DNA from: Atopobium deltae
Lineage (GTDB): Bacteria; Actinomycetota; Coriobacteriia; Coriobacteriales; Atopobiaceae
Assembly: GCF_001552785.1 (NCBI RefSeq)
Contig: NZ_KQ959483.1
Location: 55,994-119,993 of the forward strand
Direction of reading: 5' to 3'
DNA: 64,000 bases
In this document: one piece after another, positions 1 through 9,664 of the stretch
Numbering within the stretch: position 1 is the stretch's first letter
How the letters are laid out: each line of letters starts with the position of its first letter
Notes under the pieces: model-generated
What the model was told of the DNA's origin: nothing
What the model saw: the letters and a program-made list of their open reading frames with translations, nothing else
The model's database searches: none
Position numbers and translations under genes: made by a program

Positions 1-81
1 TCACAACGGGTAGAATACAAACTGCACAATACGTTACTACACAGCGCAGATGCTGTTGTTTGTATAAAGTGGGTGTACGTT

Positions 82-1014
82 ATGGCTTTATGTAATCACG
101 ACCGTCCCATTAGCATGGGGCCGGCCACAGCGCTTGGACAACCAGGTCCAGCAGCTGCAAACGTCACCAATGACTTGTCGGGTGTTCGACATGTCATCGC
201 CGTTGTTTCGGGCAAGGGTGGCGTAGGAAAATCCCTCGTCAGTGGTATCATTGCTACCAATTTGATGCGAGCGCATCAACGGGTTGGTATTCTCGATGCC
301 GATATTACGGGGCCGTCCATTCCAAAAATGTTTGGTCTTACGGGCAAACATGCCACGGGTCTTGGCAATATCATGTTGCCGCAGGTATCTAAACATTCCA
401 TCAAAATTATGAGTGCAAATCTGATCCTGAAGGATGAGTCGGATCCCGTTATTTGGCGTGGACCTATTTTGGCGGGTGCCATTCGACAATTTTGGGAAGA
501 GACGAGCTGGGGTGCGCTTGACTGGCTTGTTGTCGACATGCCCCCAGGGACGGGCGACATTGCGCTGACCGTGTTTAAAACGCTTCCTATCGAAGGTGTT
601 GTCGTCGTAAGCACGCCACAAGATTTAAGCCGCATGATCGTGGGTAAGGCCCTCAAGATGGCTGAGCTCATGAAAATTCCTGTGCTGGGGCTGGTAGAAA
701 ACATGAGCTTTATCACCTGCCCTTGTTGCGGAACTGCCATTGAGCTTTTTGGTAAGAGCCACAGCGATCAAAATGCGCAGCACTTTGACATCCCTGTGCT
801 GGGTCGTTTGGGCATTGATCCGCGTATTACGCAAGTAGCTGATAAGGGTAAACTGGAAGAAGAGCTTCCTGATGGCTTGCTGCAGGGCGTAATCGATAGG
901 CTGCAAGCACTTGATGAAGCGCCGCAGCAGTCTCGCACGACGCAGGCGCAACAGCCTGCTGAAGCGGCGTCGCATGCAAACCAACATCCGACACAACCCC
1001 CTACGCAAGCGTAA
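82..1014 (+). CDS. mrp: Mrp/NBP35-type Fe-S cluster carrier ATPase
   Basis: P-loop ATPase of the Mrp/ApbC family, which in characterised members binds and delivers Fe-S clusters in the cytoplasm. A deviant Walker A motif GKGGVGKS lies at about residues 44-51, followed by the family's DADITGPSIPKM segment and VVDMPPGTGD. The conserved cysteine pair appears as CPCCG after ENMSFIT, consistent with cluster binding between two subunits. The last 35 residues are a Gln/Ala/Thr-rich tail, not part of the fold. I chose ATG at 82, with a weak GTGGG Shine-Dalgarno; an in-frame GTG at 73 is the alternative. The next gene begins 11 bases downstream, so the two are probably cotranscribed. The family assignment is secure; the client proteins are unknown. 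Confidence 0.93.
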   Translation: MALCNHDRPISMGPATALGQPGPAAANVTNDLSGVRHVIAVVSGKGGVGKSLVSGIIATNLMRAHQRVGILDADITGPSIPKMFGLTGKHATGLGNIMLPQVSKHSIKIMSANLILKDESDPVIWRGPILAGAIRQFWEETSWGALDWLVVDMPPGTGDIALTVFKTLPIEGVVVVSTPQDLSRMIVGKALKMAELMKIPVLGLVENMSFITCPCCGTAIELFGKSHSDQNAQHFDIPVLGRLGIDPRITQVADKGKLEEELPDGLLQGVIDRLQALDEAPQQSRTTQAQQPAEAASHANQHPTQPPTQA

Positions 1015-1025
1015 GGAGTCCAACC

Positions 1026-2381
1026 GTGAACGCTACAAAGTCCAGCGTACAAGCAAAACCGCGTGTCCTAAACAAGAGGCGACTGCGCCTTCAGGCCCAG
1101 GCAAAAGCTGCAATGCTTGCTCTTGCCCCCTCATACGACCTCGTCATTATTGGCGGAGGTGCTGCAGGGCTTGCGAGTGCTATTTATACCGCAGAACACC
1201 AGGTAAAGACCCTCGTTCTCGAAAAGGATTACGAAGTTGGCCGCAGCATCTTAGCAACGGGCAATGGACGTTGTAATTTTTCGAACCTCTACCTCGAGGG
1301 TAAGTGCTTCAATGATCCCGACTTTGCAAGCATCACGCTAGGGGCTACTCCTTTGCAAGATATTCTTAGCTTCTTCCGCGAAAGTGGTCTGTTGTGGGCA
1401 CAAAAAGAAGGACGCCTGTATCCGCGGAGTTTATCGGCAGCCTCTGTGCGCAATGTGTTGGTGCAGCGAGCACAACGCGCTGGCGTTACCTTTGGATGCT
1501 GTCGAGAAGTTCGTCGGGTGGCACCGAGTGTCCAGGCGAAACACGGCGCAGATAGACAAGCTGCCACAAACAAGCTCTGGAATTTGGATATCGTATTCAC
1601 CGTGGACGAAGTTGTGGGAGAGAAGAACAAAACCGCAGTTGCGATATCCAACGACGCAGCCACAAAACAAGTGCAAACCATCCAAGCTAAGCAGCTTATC
1701 ATTGCGGCGGGAAGAGGTGCGACACAGACAAATCTGTTAGAAAATCTTGCGATTCCCCACATCGCTGCCTCCCCCGTTTTATGCCCCTTGTACTGCGAAG
1801 ATACGCCACTGATGCAGCTTGACGGAAAACGTTGCACCGCAAAGCTTTCGCTGTATAAAAGCGAGTTCCCTTCAGTTGTGGAAACGGGAGAGCTGCTCTT
1901 CCGCTCATACGGTCTTTCGGGTATCGCTATTTTTAATCTCTCACGCCATGCCAGCGAGGGCGATACCATTGAGCTGGATCTTATCCCCGAATATTCAGCG
2001 GGCGAAATTAATCAGCGTTTCTTTGAACTAAAACCAGCAGCCATCAGTTTTGATGGCATGCTCGACCCCGCTATTGCACAGGTCGTACAACACATGGCCT
2101 CAGAAGCACACGAAACCGATCTTGTGAACTTTGTTAAGCACTTGCGCGTCAAGATTTTGGGCAGAGCTGACTTACAATCCGCGCAGGTCACGCGCGGCGG
2201 TTTTGCGACCGATGCCTTTGATCCACAAACACTCGAGGCACACAACTACCCTGGCCTTCATTGCGTAGGTGAGGCGCTCAACATCGATGGTGCATGCGGC
2301 GGGTTTAACTTGTCATGGGCTTGGAAGAGCGGACTGGTCGCAGCACAACATGTGTGTAATGCGCTGAAAACGCGCGAGTAG
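1026..2381 (+). CDS. BaiN/HI0933-family FAD-dependent oxidoreductase
   Basis: Flavoprotein of the HI0933 (YhiN/BaiN) family, 451 residues, cytoplasmic. After a basic 35-residue leader comes the dinucleotide-binding motif GGGAAG (about 43-48) and the diagnostic TGNGRCNFSN stretch (about 78-87). The C-terminus has the second flavin segment VTRGGFATDAFD and GEALNIDGACGGFNL. GTG at 1026 is chosen because AAGGAG lies at the correct distance upstream. Some relatives in gut bacteria have been linked to bile-acid reduction, but most have no known substrate, and nothing here identifies one. It sits between the Mrp ATPase and another flavoprotein, all on the same strand. Confidence 0.9.
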   Translation: MNATKSSVQAKPRVLNKRRLRLQAQAKAAMLALAPSYDLVIIGGGAAGLASAIYTAEHQVKTLVLEKDYEVGRSILATGNGRCNFSNLYLEGKCFNDPDFASITLGATPLQDILSFFRESGLLWAQKEGRLYPRSLSAASVRNVLVQRAQRAGVTFGCCREVRRVAPSVQAKHGADRQAATNKLWNLDIVFTVDEVVGEKNKTAVAISNDAATKQVQTIQAKQLIIAAGRGATQTNLLENLAIPHIAASPVLCPLYCEDTPLMQLDGKRCTAKLSLYKSEFPSVVETGELLFRSYGLSGIAIFNLSRHASEGDTIELDLIPEYSAGEINQRFFELKPAAISFDGMLDPAIAQVVQHMASEAHETDLVNFVKHLRVKILGRADLQSAQVTRGGFATDAFDPQTLEAHNYPGLHCVGEALNIDGACGGFNLSWAWKSGLVAAQHVCNALKTRE

Positions 2382-2402
2382 GCATAAGCGAGTGGCACAT
2401 CT

Positions 2403-4316
2403 ATGATACAAATTGTAAATCTACACCTTGATCCATTCGCGTTTCGAGCTGTGCAGCACAACAGTAACGCATACAACGATGCATCATCTGGACGCACTGA
2501 GGAGCACACTGATGGACACGCAGGCGAGCGCGCTGAACTAGCACAACTCAAACGTGCAGCGCTTGCGCATGCTGAGGCGTCTGCCCTACTTGACATACTC
2601 GCAGATAAACTCAAGCTTGATCCTCATGAAATCCAACACTTCAAGCTCCATCGTCGCTCGATTGATGCGCGCAAGCGCAACTCGGTTAAACTGCTGTATA
2701 CGGTGCGTTTTTGCTTGGCCGCAGGTGAAGCTGCCGAGAAGACCCTCGTCGAGCACTATACAAGCGGAGCGCGGGGCGATTCACGACAAAAATCACGACA
2801 TAAGTCGCAGTCAAAATCGCGATACAATTCACGGCAAAGCTGGCAACTAAGCTGGATGCCGCAGCCACAAGCGCCTAGTTTCGAGAAACTCATTACAACA
2901 CAAGCTGCGACAGACAAAGTTGTCGAGCCTGCGACCTTCTCGTCAGTCACACCAATACTGGCACCCGAGCTCTCAGACGAGCGCATCGTTGTTGTTGGCG
3001 CAGGTTGTGCGGGTCTTTTTTGTGCGCTCACCCTCGCGCATGCAGGCCTAAAACCCATTCTTATCGAACGCGGGAACAACGCCGCGCGACGCACGCTTGA
3101 CATCAAACACTTTAATCAGACGGGCCAGCTCGACCTCGAAAGTAACATTCAATTTGGTGTCGGTGGTGCGGGGACATTCTCGGACGGCAAGTTGGCAACA
3201 GGCACCAAAAGCGCTCTGCATGCGCTTATCACCAAAACCTTTATTGACGCGGGTGCGCCGCACGACATTTCCTGGAACGCGCATCCCCACATTGGAAGCG
3301 ACATTTTGCCCAACGTCGTGGACACCATCTGCGATCAGATACGCGCGCATGGCGGTGAGATCTATTGCAGTACTAAGGTGACGGAGCTGCTCATCAATCA
3401 CGGATCCGTGCGTGGCGTGCGTGTGATACACACAAACCCACAGGTAAATGGCACTGTCGAGAAGACCATCGCGACAAGCAAGGTTATCCTTGCCAGCGGG
3501 CACTCGGCACGAGACGTGTTCAAAATGCTGGCGCAGCGCAAGGTGTTTCTCGAACGAAAAACCTTTGCTATGGGTGTGCGGATCGAACATCTGCAACAGC
3601 ACATCAACGAGGCACAATATGGGCGCTTTGCCGATGCGGCCATCCTAGGAGCGGCGCCGTATAAACTCGTTGCACACTTGGATACAAAGCGCAGCGCTTT
3701 TTCGTTTTGCATGTGCCCTGGTGGCTATGTCGTCGCTGCTACCAGCGAGAAGAACGCTGTGGTCACCAATGGCATGAGCCTTGCAGCGCGTGCGGGAACC
3801 AATGCCAACGCAGGCTTTTTAGCTAATGTCTACCCTGATGATTTACCTGGTGACAGCCCTCTTGAGGGACTGTATTTACAACGCCGATGTGAGCAAGCAG
3901 CCTACGAGCGTGGTGGCGGCAGTTATGTTGCACCCGCACAACTTGTCGGCGATTTTATGCAAAAGGTTGCCTCAAGTGCAGCAGGATCCATTGTGCCTAC
4001 CTATAGCCGTGGGGTGAGCTGGACTTCGTTGGAAGGGTGTTTGCCGACCTACATCACCGATACCCTGCGTAAAAGCCTTCCCCTTATGGAGAAGCGCTTG
4101 CATGGTTTTGCCGTGGCAGATGCCGTGCTCACGGGTGTAGAAACCAGATCAAGCAGCCCCATACGCATCACGCGTGATGCCAGCAGTTTCCAAAGCATAA
4201 ACTGCAAAGGACTCTATCCTTGCGGAGAAGGAGCAGGGTATGCAGGGGGCATTATGAGTGCTGCTACCGATGGTGTTCGTGTAGCGCGGGCCGTCATTCA
4301 GGCCGCGCGCGCTTAA
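2403..4316 (+). CDS. COG2509-type FAD-dependent dehydrogenase
   Basis: A 637-residue flavoprotein of the uncharacterised FAD dehydrogenase family COG2509. The first 190 residues form the usual N-terminal domain interrupted by a Lys/Ser/Arg-rich linker (about 125-145). The Rossmann motif VVGAGCAGL follows at about 198-206, then NIQFGVGGAGTFSDGKL, GVETRSSSP and GEGAGYAGGIMSA near the end. ATG at 2403 is 21 bases after the previous stop, with no strong ribosome site, so translation may be coupled. Two CGAGAAGACC words lie inside the gene (2735 and 3458). The substrate is unknown. Confidence 0.85.
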   Translation: MIQIVNLHLDPFAFRAVQHNSNAYNDASSGRTEEHTDGHAGERAELAQLKRAALAHAEASALLDILADKLKLDPHEIQHFKLHRRSIDARKRNSVKLLYTVRFCLAAGEAAEKTLVEHYTSGARGDSRQKSRHKSQSKSRYNSRQSWQLSWMPQPQAPSFEKLITTQAATDKVVEPATFSSVTPILAPELSDERIVVVGAGCAGLFCALTLAHAGLKPILIERGNNAARRTLDIKHFNQTGQLDLESNIQFGVGGAGTFSDGKLATGTKSALHALITKTFIDAGAPHDISWNAHPHIGSDILPNVVDTICDQIRAHGGEIYCSTKVTELLINHGSVRGVRVIHTNPQVNGTVEKTIATSKVILASGHSARDVFKMLAQRKVFLERKTFAMGVRIEHLQQHINEAQYGRFADAAILGAAPYKLVAHLDTKRSAFSFCMCPGGYVVAATSEKNAVVTNGMSLAARAGTNANAGFLANVYPDDLPGDSPLEGLYLQRRCEQAAYERGGGSYVAPAQLVGDFMQKVASSAAGSIVPTYSRGVSWTSLEGCLPTYITDTLRKSLPLMEKRLHGFAVADAVLTGVETRSSSPIRITRDASSFQSINCKGLYPCGEGAGYAGGIMSAATDGVRVARAVIQAARA

Positions 4317-4370
4317 CGGAGTCGCGACGCAGCGGGCGCTTAACAGAGTTGCGGCGCAGCGGGCGCTTAA
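4309..4370. repeat. 27-bp tandem repeat across a convergent gene end
   Basis: A 27-base unit beginning GCGCTTAACGGAG is present as two full copies (4309-4335 and 4336-4362) plus the first eight bases of a third. It starts in the last codons of the flavoprotein gene and ends at the stop codon of uvrB, so it fills the convergent junction. Each unit carries TTAA, so it supplies stop codons to both genes. No terminator hairpin with a T-run was seen here. Confidence 0.85.
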
Positions 4371-6652
4371 TGTTTTTTGCGACGACGAGCGTGACTGCGG
4401 CGCGTGGCATACTGACTTCCCGAACGCGCGCTCGCACGTAAGCGCTGCAATACATGTTCGGAGCTCGTGCCTTCAAGATACGATTTCACGCGCACCAACT
4501 GATCACGCATACCAGCCGCACGTTCAAAGTCCATAGCTTGTGACGCTTCTTGCATTTGCGCCTCGAGCGCAACAAGATATGCTTTTTGCTCATCGGGTGC
4601 CAAACTAGCAAATTCCTGCAAGAAGTCATCAAAGGCCTCATCGGTCTTCTCGGCATACGAGGTGTGCGGCACATCGCTCGCAGGCGTAAAGAACTCGCCA
4701 TTTTTGCGCGAGCGCTGCGACAGATTTTTATCAGCATCGGTAATAAAGCCCGTGACATCCGTGATGGACTTTTTGACCGTTTTTGGCACAATGTGGTGCT
4801 CTTTGTTGAATTGCTCCTGCAAGCTGCGACGACGATGCGTTTCGTCAATCGCGACGCGCATGGAGTCGGTGATAACGTCAGCATACATGATCACATGGCC
4901 GTTTGCGTTACGCGCAGCACGGCCAATCGTCTGAATGAGCGAACGACGGTTGCGCAAGAAGCCTTCCTTATCGGCATCGAGAATCGCAACCAGCCCGACC
5001 TCGGGGATGTCGAGACCCTCACGCAAAAGGTTAATGCCGACCAGCACGTCAATGGTTCCGCGGCGTAGGTCGCCGATAATTTCGACGCGCTTGAGAGTAT
5101 CGGTGTCGGAGTGCATGTAATTCACCTTAATACCCGCGTCGAGCAGGTGTTCGGTTAAGTCTTCTGCCATGCGCTTGGTAAGGGTGGTAACCAGCACGCG
5201 CATGCCCGACGCCACTACGCTGGCAATCTCGGCCTGCAAATCGTCAATTTGACCGCGGATGGGGCGCACGTCAATTTTGGGATCGAGCAGGCCCGTGGGA
5301 CGAATGATTTGCTCGACCGTTTGCTCGCTGACCGCCTGCTCGTAGTCGCCAGGCGTGGCCGACACATAAATAAACTGGTTAATACGCTGCTCAAACTCAT
5401 CAAAGCGCAAAGGACGGTTATCCAGTGCGGAGGGCAAACGAAATCCGTGCTCAACAAGGGTGGTTTTTCGCGAGCGGTCGCCTTCGTGCATGCCGCGAAT
5501 TTGCGGAATGGTGGCATGGCTTTCGTCGATAATGCACACCATGTCCTCGGGAAAATAATCGATAAGCGTGTAGGGCGGCTCACCTGGCCTGCGACCATCC
5601 AAGTGACGTGAATAATTCTCGATGCCGTTACAATAACCCATGTTCTCGAGCATCTCGAGATCAAAGGCACAACGCTGCTGAAGGCGCTGCGCTTCGAGCA
5701 GACGATTTTCTCGGCGGAGCTCCGCGAGGCGCTGTTGCAATTCCTCGTTGATGCTCGTAAGGGCGTGGTTGATTTTGGGGCGCTCAGTCACGTAGTGCGA
5801 TGCAGGCCAAATGGGCACCGCATCAAATTCGCGCAGGATGGACCCCGTCGTATTGTCGATCTCGGCGATAAGTTCGATCTCGTCGCCAAAAAAACTGATG
5901 CGCAGGGGGTTCTCGGCATAAGGCGGAAAGACATCCACGCTATCGCCACGGACGCGAAACGTACCACGTAGCAGCTCAAAGTCGTTGCGATCGTACTGGA
6001 TGTCAATGAGATTGCGGATAAAATCGTCGCGCTCGAGAGGTACTTTTTTGTCGACCGTGGGCGCAAGGCCCGCGTAATCCTCGGGGCTTCCGATACCGTA
6101 AATGCACGAAACGGAGGCCACAACGATAACATCGCGACGACTCAAGAGATTAGCAGTTGCTTGGTGACGGAGCTTCTCGACCTCTTCGTTAACGGAAGAG
6201 TCTTTTTCGATGTAGGTGTCCGAAGCGGGAACATAGGCTTCGGGCTGGTAATAGTCGTAGTACGAAACAAAGTAGACGACCGCGTTGTGCGGGAAGAGCT
6301 CCTTCATCTCGCTAGCAACCTGTGCCGCAAGCGTTTTATTGGGCTCCATAATAAGCGTGGGGCGATTGATGCGCTCGATAGTTTTTGCCATCGTAAAGGT
6401 TTTGCCCGAGCCCGTCACGCCCAACAGCGTTTGATAGCACATGTGATGGTTAATGCCGTCGGCAAGTTTTTGAATGGCTTGCGGTTGATCGCCAGCAGGT
6501 TCGTATTTCGAGACGACCTCAAATTTTGCATCGGAATGCGTGACGCCAAAGCGCCTCAGCTGCGCTCCCAAGTGCTGGCGGCGCGTATGTTCAAAGTCGG
6601 CGCGATGCTGCTGGTCGGCGGCGCTATACTGCTCGTCCTTGTGTTGTTCCAT
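4367..6652 (-). CDS. uvrB: Excinuclease ABC subunit B
   Basis: DNA damage-verification helicase of nucleotide excision repair; it works with UvrA and UvrC. The protein is 761 residues. It has Walker A GVTGSGKTF (about 78-86), the damage-binding beta-hairpin around YYDYYQPEAY, IIDESHATIPQ, the helicase segment GINLLREGLDIP, QTIGRAARN, and a C-terminal UVR domain that contacts UvrC. ATG at 6652 is chosen because GGGAGGTG lies just upstream; the open frame runs on to 6709 but without a ribosome site. It is the last gene of a minus-strand run that begins with an amino-acid ABC importer. A short Arg/Lys-rich tail follows the UVR domain. Confidence 0.97.
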   Translation of the reverse strand: MEQHKDEQYSAADQQHRADFEHTRRQHLGAQLRRFGVTHSDAKFEVVSKYEPAGDQPQAIQKLADGINHHMCYQTLLGVTGSGKTFTMAKTIERINRPTLIMEPNKTLAAQVASEMKELFPHNAVVYFVSYYDYYQPEAYVPASDTYIEKDSSVNEEVEKLRHQATANLLSRRDVIVVASVSCIYGIGSPEDYAGLAPTVDKKVPLERDDFIRNLIDIQYDRNDFELLRGTFRVRGDSVDVFPPYAENPLRISFFGDEIELIAEIDNTTGSILREFDAVPIWPASHYVTERPKINHALTSINEELQQRLAELRRENRLLEAQRLQQRCAFDLEMLENMGYCNGIENYSRHLDGRRPGEPPYTLIDYFPEDMVCIIDESHATIPQIRGMHEGDRSRKTTLVEHGFRLPSALDNRPLRFDEFEQRINQFIYVSATPGDYEQAVSEQTVEQIIRPTGLLDPKIDVRPIRGQIDDLQAEIASVVASGMRVLVTTLTKRMAEDLTEHLLDAGIKVNYMHSDTDTLKRVEIIGDLRRGTIDVLVGINLLREGLDIPEVGLVAILDADKEGFLRNRRSLIQTIGRAARNANGHVIMYADVITDSMRVAIDETHRRRSLQEQFNKEHHIVPKTVKKSITDVTGFITDADKNLSQRSRKNGEFFTPASDVPHTSYAEKTDEAFDDFLQEFASLAPDEQKAYLVALEAQMQEASQAMDFERAAGMRDQLVRVKSYLEGTSSEHVLQRLRASARSGSQYATRRSHARRRKKH

Positions 6653-6687
6653 AGCAGCACCTCCCCTCACGCTACACAAAGCTGTGG

Positions 6688-7293
6688 CTACGCAATGCCC
6701 TGCGGCCACAAACGTTTATACTCCGCATATGAGAGTTCTACCCGTTTTACGTACAGTGCCGTTTCGGGATACGAAATCGTCTCTTTAAAACGCTCATCAT
6801 CAATAAGATTGGCAGACCACCTTTTGACTCTGCCGATACCCGCATTGTATGCCGCGATGACCTTATCGGTCTTTTTAAGGCGTTTTTGCAGGTAGGAAAG
6901 GTAAGCACAGCCGTATTCAATATTGGTTTTTGGATCGAACAAATTTTTTGGGTCGTAGGCTTTGCCGTCCACCAGACGAAGATCGGCAAGCTCTTGCGCG
7001 GTTTTAGGCATGAGCTGCATGAGCCCCTTTGCCCCGACGCTCGACTGCGCTTGCGGATTCCAATTAGACTCGCAACGAATTACAGCGCAGGCTAAATACG
7101 GATCAACATTATGGCGCGCCGCAGACGCTACAACGGCGTCGTTGTACTTCACGGGTGCGACCCACGGACGCGCAACCGCTGCAGGAATCATCTCGAAAGC
7201 GTAGGCAAAACTTGCCAGCACAACAAGCACCAACAGCGGAAGTATTCGGAACCACCGAAAGAATCGTAATTTTTTACGACCAAAGATCCTCAT
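6688..7293 (-). CDS. Membrane-anchored lytic transglycosylase (Slt family)
   Basis: A 201-residue peptidoglycan lytic transglycosylase. An N-terminal signal anchor (about residues 12-34) precedes a goose-lysozyme-like SLT domain. The catalytic glutamate is in VIRCESNWNP, followed by GAKGLMQLMP and AAYNAGIG, all family hallmarks. It should act outside the membrane on glycan strands. ATG at 7293 has GGGAG just upstream and overlaps the end of coaE by 20 bases, so it is translationally coupled to it. The same coaE-transglycosylase-uvrB order is common in Gram-positives. Confidence 0.92.
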   Translation of the reverse strand: MRIFGRKKLRFFRWFRILPLLVLVVLASFAYAFEMIPAAVARPWVAPVKYNDAVVASAARHNVDPYLACAVIRCESNWNPQAQSSVGAKGLMQLMPKTAQELADLRLVDGKAYDPKNLFDPKTNIEYGCAYLSYLQKRLKKTDKVIAAYNAGIGRVKRWSANLIDDERFKETISYPETALYVKRVELSYAEYKRLWPQGIA

Positions 7294-7930
7294 GAGACTC
7301 CCACCATGCCTGCACCTGTAAAGCAAGCGCGTCAACGCTTCGCGTGTTGATAATTATAGTATCAGCATGGTCGGCAAGCCACGCGGCAGAAGCTTGATGC
7401 TGCGAGCGGCCGATAAAATCGTCGCGTGACATACCGCGCTCTTGAGCGCGCTCAAGTCGCAGGCCAAAGGGTGCGTCAATAACGAGAATTTCATCGGGTG
7501 TGTCCAGTAGATCTTCAACTTTATGCAAGAGTGGAACTTCGACTACACAAATACGACAGGAGGAGATGTCCAGCGTCTTGAGCTTATCGAGAAGGGCAGC
7601 TTTAATGGCAGGAAGCATGATGGCTTCAAGCTGCGCAAGGCGCGCTGCTGCCGCTTCATCTGGTCCAAAAACCTTGTCCGCAAGCACGTCACGCTTGATG
7701 CTTTGACTTGCGCGATCATAGACCTCATCACCAAACTGTGCCACGATCTGGGTTTTTACCTTATCGTCTTTATGCAGCAAGTCATGACCAATATCGTCGA
7801 GACTCAGACAATTCGCGCCAAGATCAGAAAGCATCCTTCGGACACTCGATTTGCCCGAAGCGATGCTTCCCGCTAAAAATACCAGATACGGTGTGCGATC
7901 AAGGACTCTGTCAAAGTTGACGCGCGTCAT
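7274..7930 (-). CDS. coaE: Dephospho-CoA kinase
   Basis: Phosphorylates dephospho-CoA at the 3'-hydroxyl, the last step of coenzyme A synthesis. The 218-residue protein has the P-loop GSIASGKSS near residue 20, LDDIGHDLLH, and the family motif VVEVPLLHK before the lid region. The length is typical. ATG at 7930 overlaps the upstream hydrolase stop as ATGA, and the downstream transglycosylase start lies inside the end of this gene, so three genes are tightly coupled. Confidence 0.95.
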   Translation of the reverse strand: MTRVNFDRVLDRTPYLVFLAGSIASGKSSVRRMLSDLGANCLSLDDIGHDLLHKDDKVKTQIVAQFGDEVYDRASQSIKRDVLADKVFGPDEAAAARLAQLEAIMLPAIKAALLDKLKTLDISSCRICVVEVPLLHKVEDLLDTPDEILVIDAPFGLRLERAQERGMSRDDFIGRSQHQASAAWLADHADTIIINTRSVDALALQVQAWWESHEDLWS

Positions 7931-8703
7931 GAGGCGTCCCGAGCGGCAACTACCGCTGCAATAAAGCCATCCCAGATGCGCTTATCGGCGGGGAACTGTT
8001 CCCAGGTGTACTCGGGATGCCACTGCAGGCCGAGGCAAAAGCGCTTGGTTGGAACCTCAATGGCTTCGACAATGCCGTCCGTCGCCTCTGCTACCAGCAC
8101 CGCTTCTTGCCCAAGATACTTCGCGGCGCAGTGATGGCAAGAATTGACCTGGGCAGTCTTTTGACCCACGATGCGCCCCAAAAGCGAGTTCTCGTCGATC
8201 ACCACGGGATGGGCAGCGGCGCGCAAAATGCCAGTATGGCGCCAGTGTACCATGCCGTCAGGGGTATCGAGCTCCTTATAATTCATGCTCAAGGTTCCAC
8301 CAAGGCAGACGTTGAGCAACTGCATGCCACGGCAGATCGCAATGAGGGGCTTATCTTCATCGAGCGCTAAATGCATAAGCGCAAGCTCGTACTTGTCACG
8401 CTGCGGACACAAGAGCCCCTTATCGTAGTCGGGGTCACCCCCAAAGAGCGCTGGCTCAACATCCTGTCCACCCTGAAACGCAATACCATCGCACAGATCA
8501 AAATACTGACGAATGAGTGCGGGGTCCTCCGTTAAGGGCAACAGCAGCGGCGCACCACCAGCGGCGATAATGGCATTGGCAAAAACGCTATCGATGTACT
8601 CACGCGGAGAAATATTTTCGCAGGTTTCGTGATCAAAACCGGGGTCAATAAAGCGAGCGGGAACGCCAATCACCGGCCGGCGGGAAACTGCGACGTCGGA
8701 CAT
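7927..8703 (-). CDS. Class I glutamine amidotransferase-like gamma-glutamyl hydrolase (C26)
   Basis: Cytoplasmic hydrolase of the peptidase C26 family, which includes PuuD (gamma-glutamyl-GABA hydrolase). The nucleophile cysteine is in AICRGMQLLN and the His/Glu pair in LQWHPEYTW. At 258 residues it is close to the size of PuuD. ATG at 8703 is preferred; the frame could extend to a TTG at 8736. It lies between an amino-acid importer and coaE on one strand, which suggests a role in using imported gamma-glutamyl compounds, but the true substrate cannot be read from sequence. Confidence 0.85.
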   Translation of the reverse strand: MSDVAVSRRPVIGVPARFIDPGFDHETCENISPREYIDSVFANAIIAAGGAPLLLPLTEDPALIRQYFDLCDGIAFQGGQDVEPALFGGDPDYDKGLLCPQRDKYELALMHLALDEDKPLIAICRGMQLLNVCLGGTLSMNYKELDTPDGMVHWRHTGILRAAAHPVVIDENSLLGRIVGQKTAQVNSCHHCAAKYLGQEAVLVAEATDGIVEAIEVPTKRFCLGLQWHPEYTWEQFPADKRIWDGFIAAVVAARDAS

Positions 8704-8815
8704 AGAGCTACCTACCCTTTCATGTTTGTGTGTCAACGGACTTAGGCGACGGCGCTGTGCAAGAAGCGCATCTGAGCGCTGCGTCGAGAAGTCCTGCGGT
8801 TAGCGTCAATTGTGT

Positions 8816-9589
8816 TTAGTGTCCTTTAATGGATTGCAAAAATTCGCATGCGCGCTCGGATTGCGGGTGCTCGAAGAATTGCTCAGGGGTCCCCTGCTCA
8901 ACAATGCATCCGTCTGCCATAAATACGACGCGATTTGCAACACGGCGCGCGAAGTTCATTTCGTGAGTCACGACCAGCATCGTCATGCCATCATGGGCAA
9001 GCTCAACCATGACTTCCAACACCTCGTTGATCATTTCGGGATCAAGTGCACTGGTTGGCTCATCAAAAAGCATGACCTTTGGATGCATGGCTAGCGAACG
9101 AGCGATGGCCACACGCTGCTGCTGTCCGCCCGAAAGCTGTGCGGGAACCTTGGATGCCTGCTCGGCAACACCAACGCGACGCAGTAGATCGAGCGCTTCG
9201 GCTTTAGCTTGCTCGCGATCCTTTTTGAGCACCTCAATGGGACCCATGGTCACATTTTGCAAAATGGTTTTGTGAGCAAAAAGGTTAAACGACTGAAACA
9301 CCATGCCAACTTCGGCACGAATGCGTGCCAAATCCTTACCTTCGAGTGGCAAAGGCTCGCCATCAATAAAAATCTGGCCAGCATCAATGGTTTCGAGGCG
9401 GTTGATGGTGCGGCACAGCGTTGATTTACCGCTGCCCGAGGGGCCGATAATAACAACAACCTCGCCCTTCTCGACCGACAGATTAATGTCCTGCAATACG
9501 TGCAGCTTACCGAAATATTTTTGCACGTCACACATCTCGATGACGGGAGTCGAGGCATGCGAGGTATGTGTAGCAATATCGTGAGTCAT
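8816..9589 (-). CDS. Polar amino-acid ABC importer, ATP-binding subunit
   Basis: ATPase of a GlnQ/HisP-type importer, 257 residues. Walker A is [10 protein letters not shown]-loop [10 protein letters not shown], signature LSGGQQQRV, Walker [12 protein letters not shown] and switch histidine VVTHEM. ATG at 9589 is chosen from family length; no strong ribosome site is visible, and a TTG lies at 9604. It is the last component of the importer, 75 bases after the second permease. The downstream C26 hydrolase follows after about 110 bases. Confidence 0.94.
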   Translation of the reverse strand: MTHDIATHTSHASTPVIEMCDVQKYFGKLHVLQDINLSVEKGEVVVIIGPSGSGKSTLCRTINRLETIDAGQIFIDGEPLPLEGKDLARIRAEVGMVFQSFNLFAHKTILQNVTMGPIEVLKKDREQAKAEALDLLRRVGVAEQASKVPAQLSGGQQQRVAIARSLAMHPKVMLFDEPTSALDPEMINEVLEVMVELAHDGMTMLVVTHEMNFARRVANRVVFMADGCIVEQGTPEQFFEHPQSERACEFLQSIKGH

Positions 9590-9664
9590 GATAATCCAAT
9601 CCAATACAGCAAAAACGGGCTTAGCGCGCAGAAGGCGATCAAGGCGCTCGTACGGCTCGGAGCG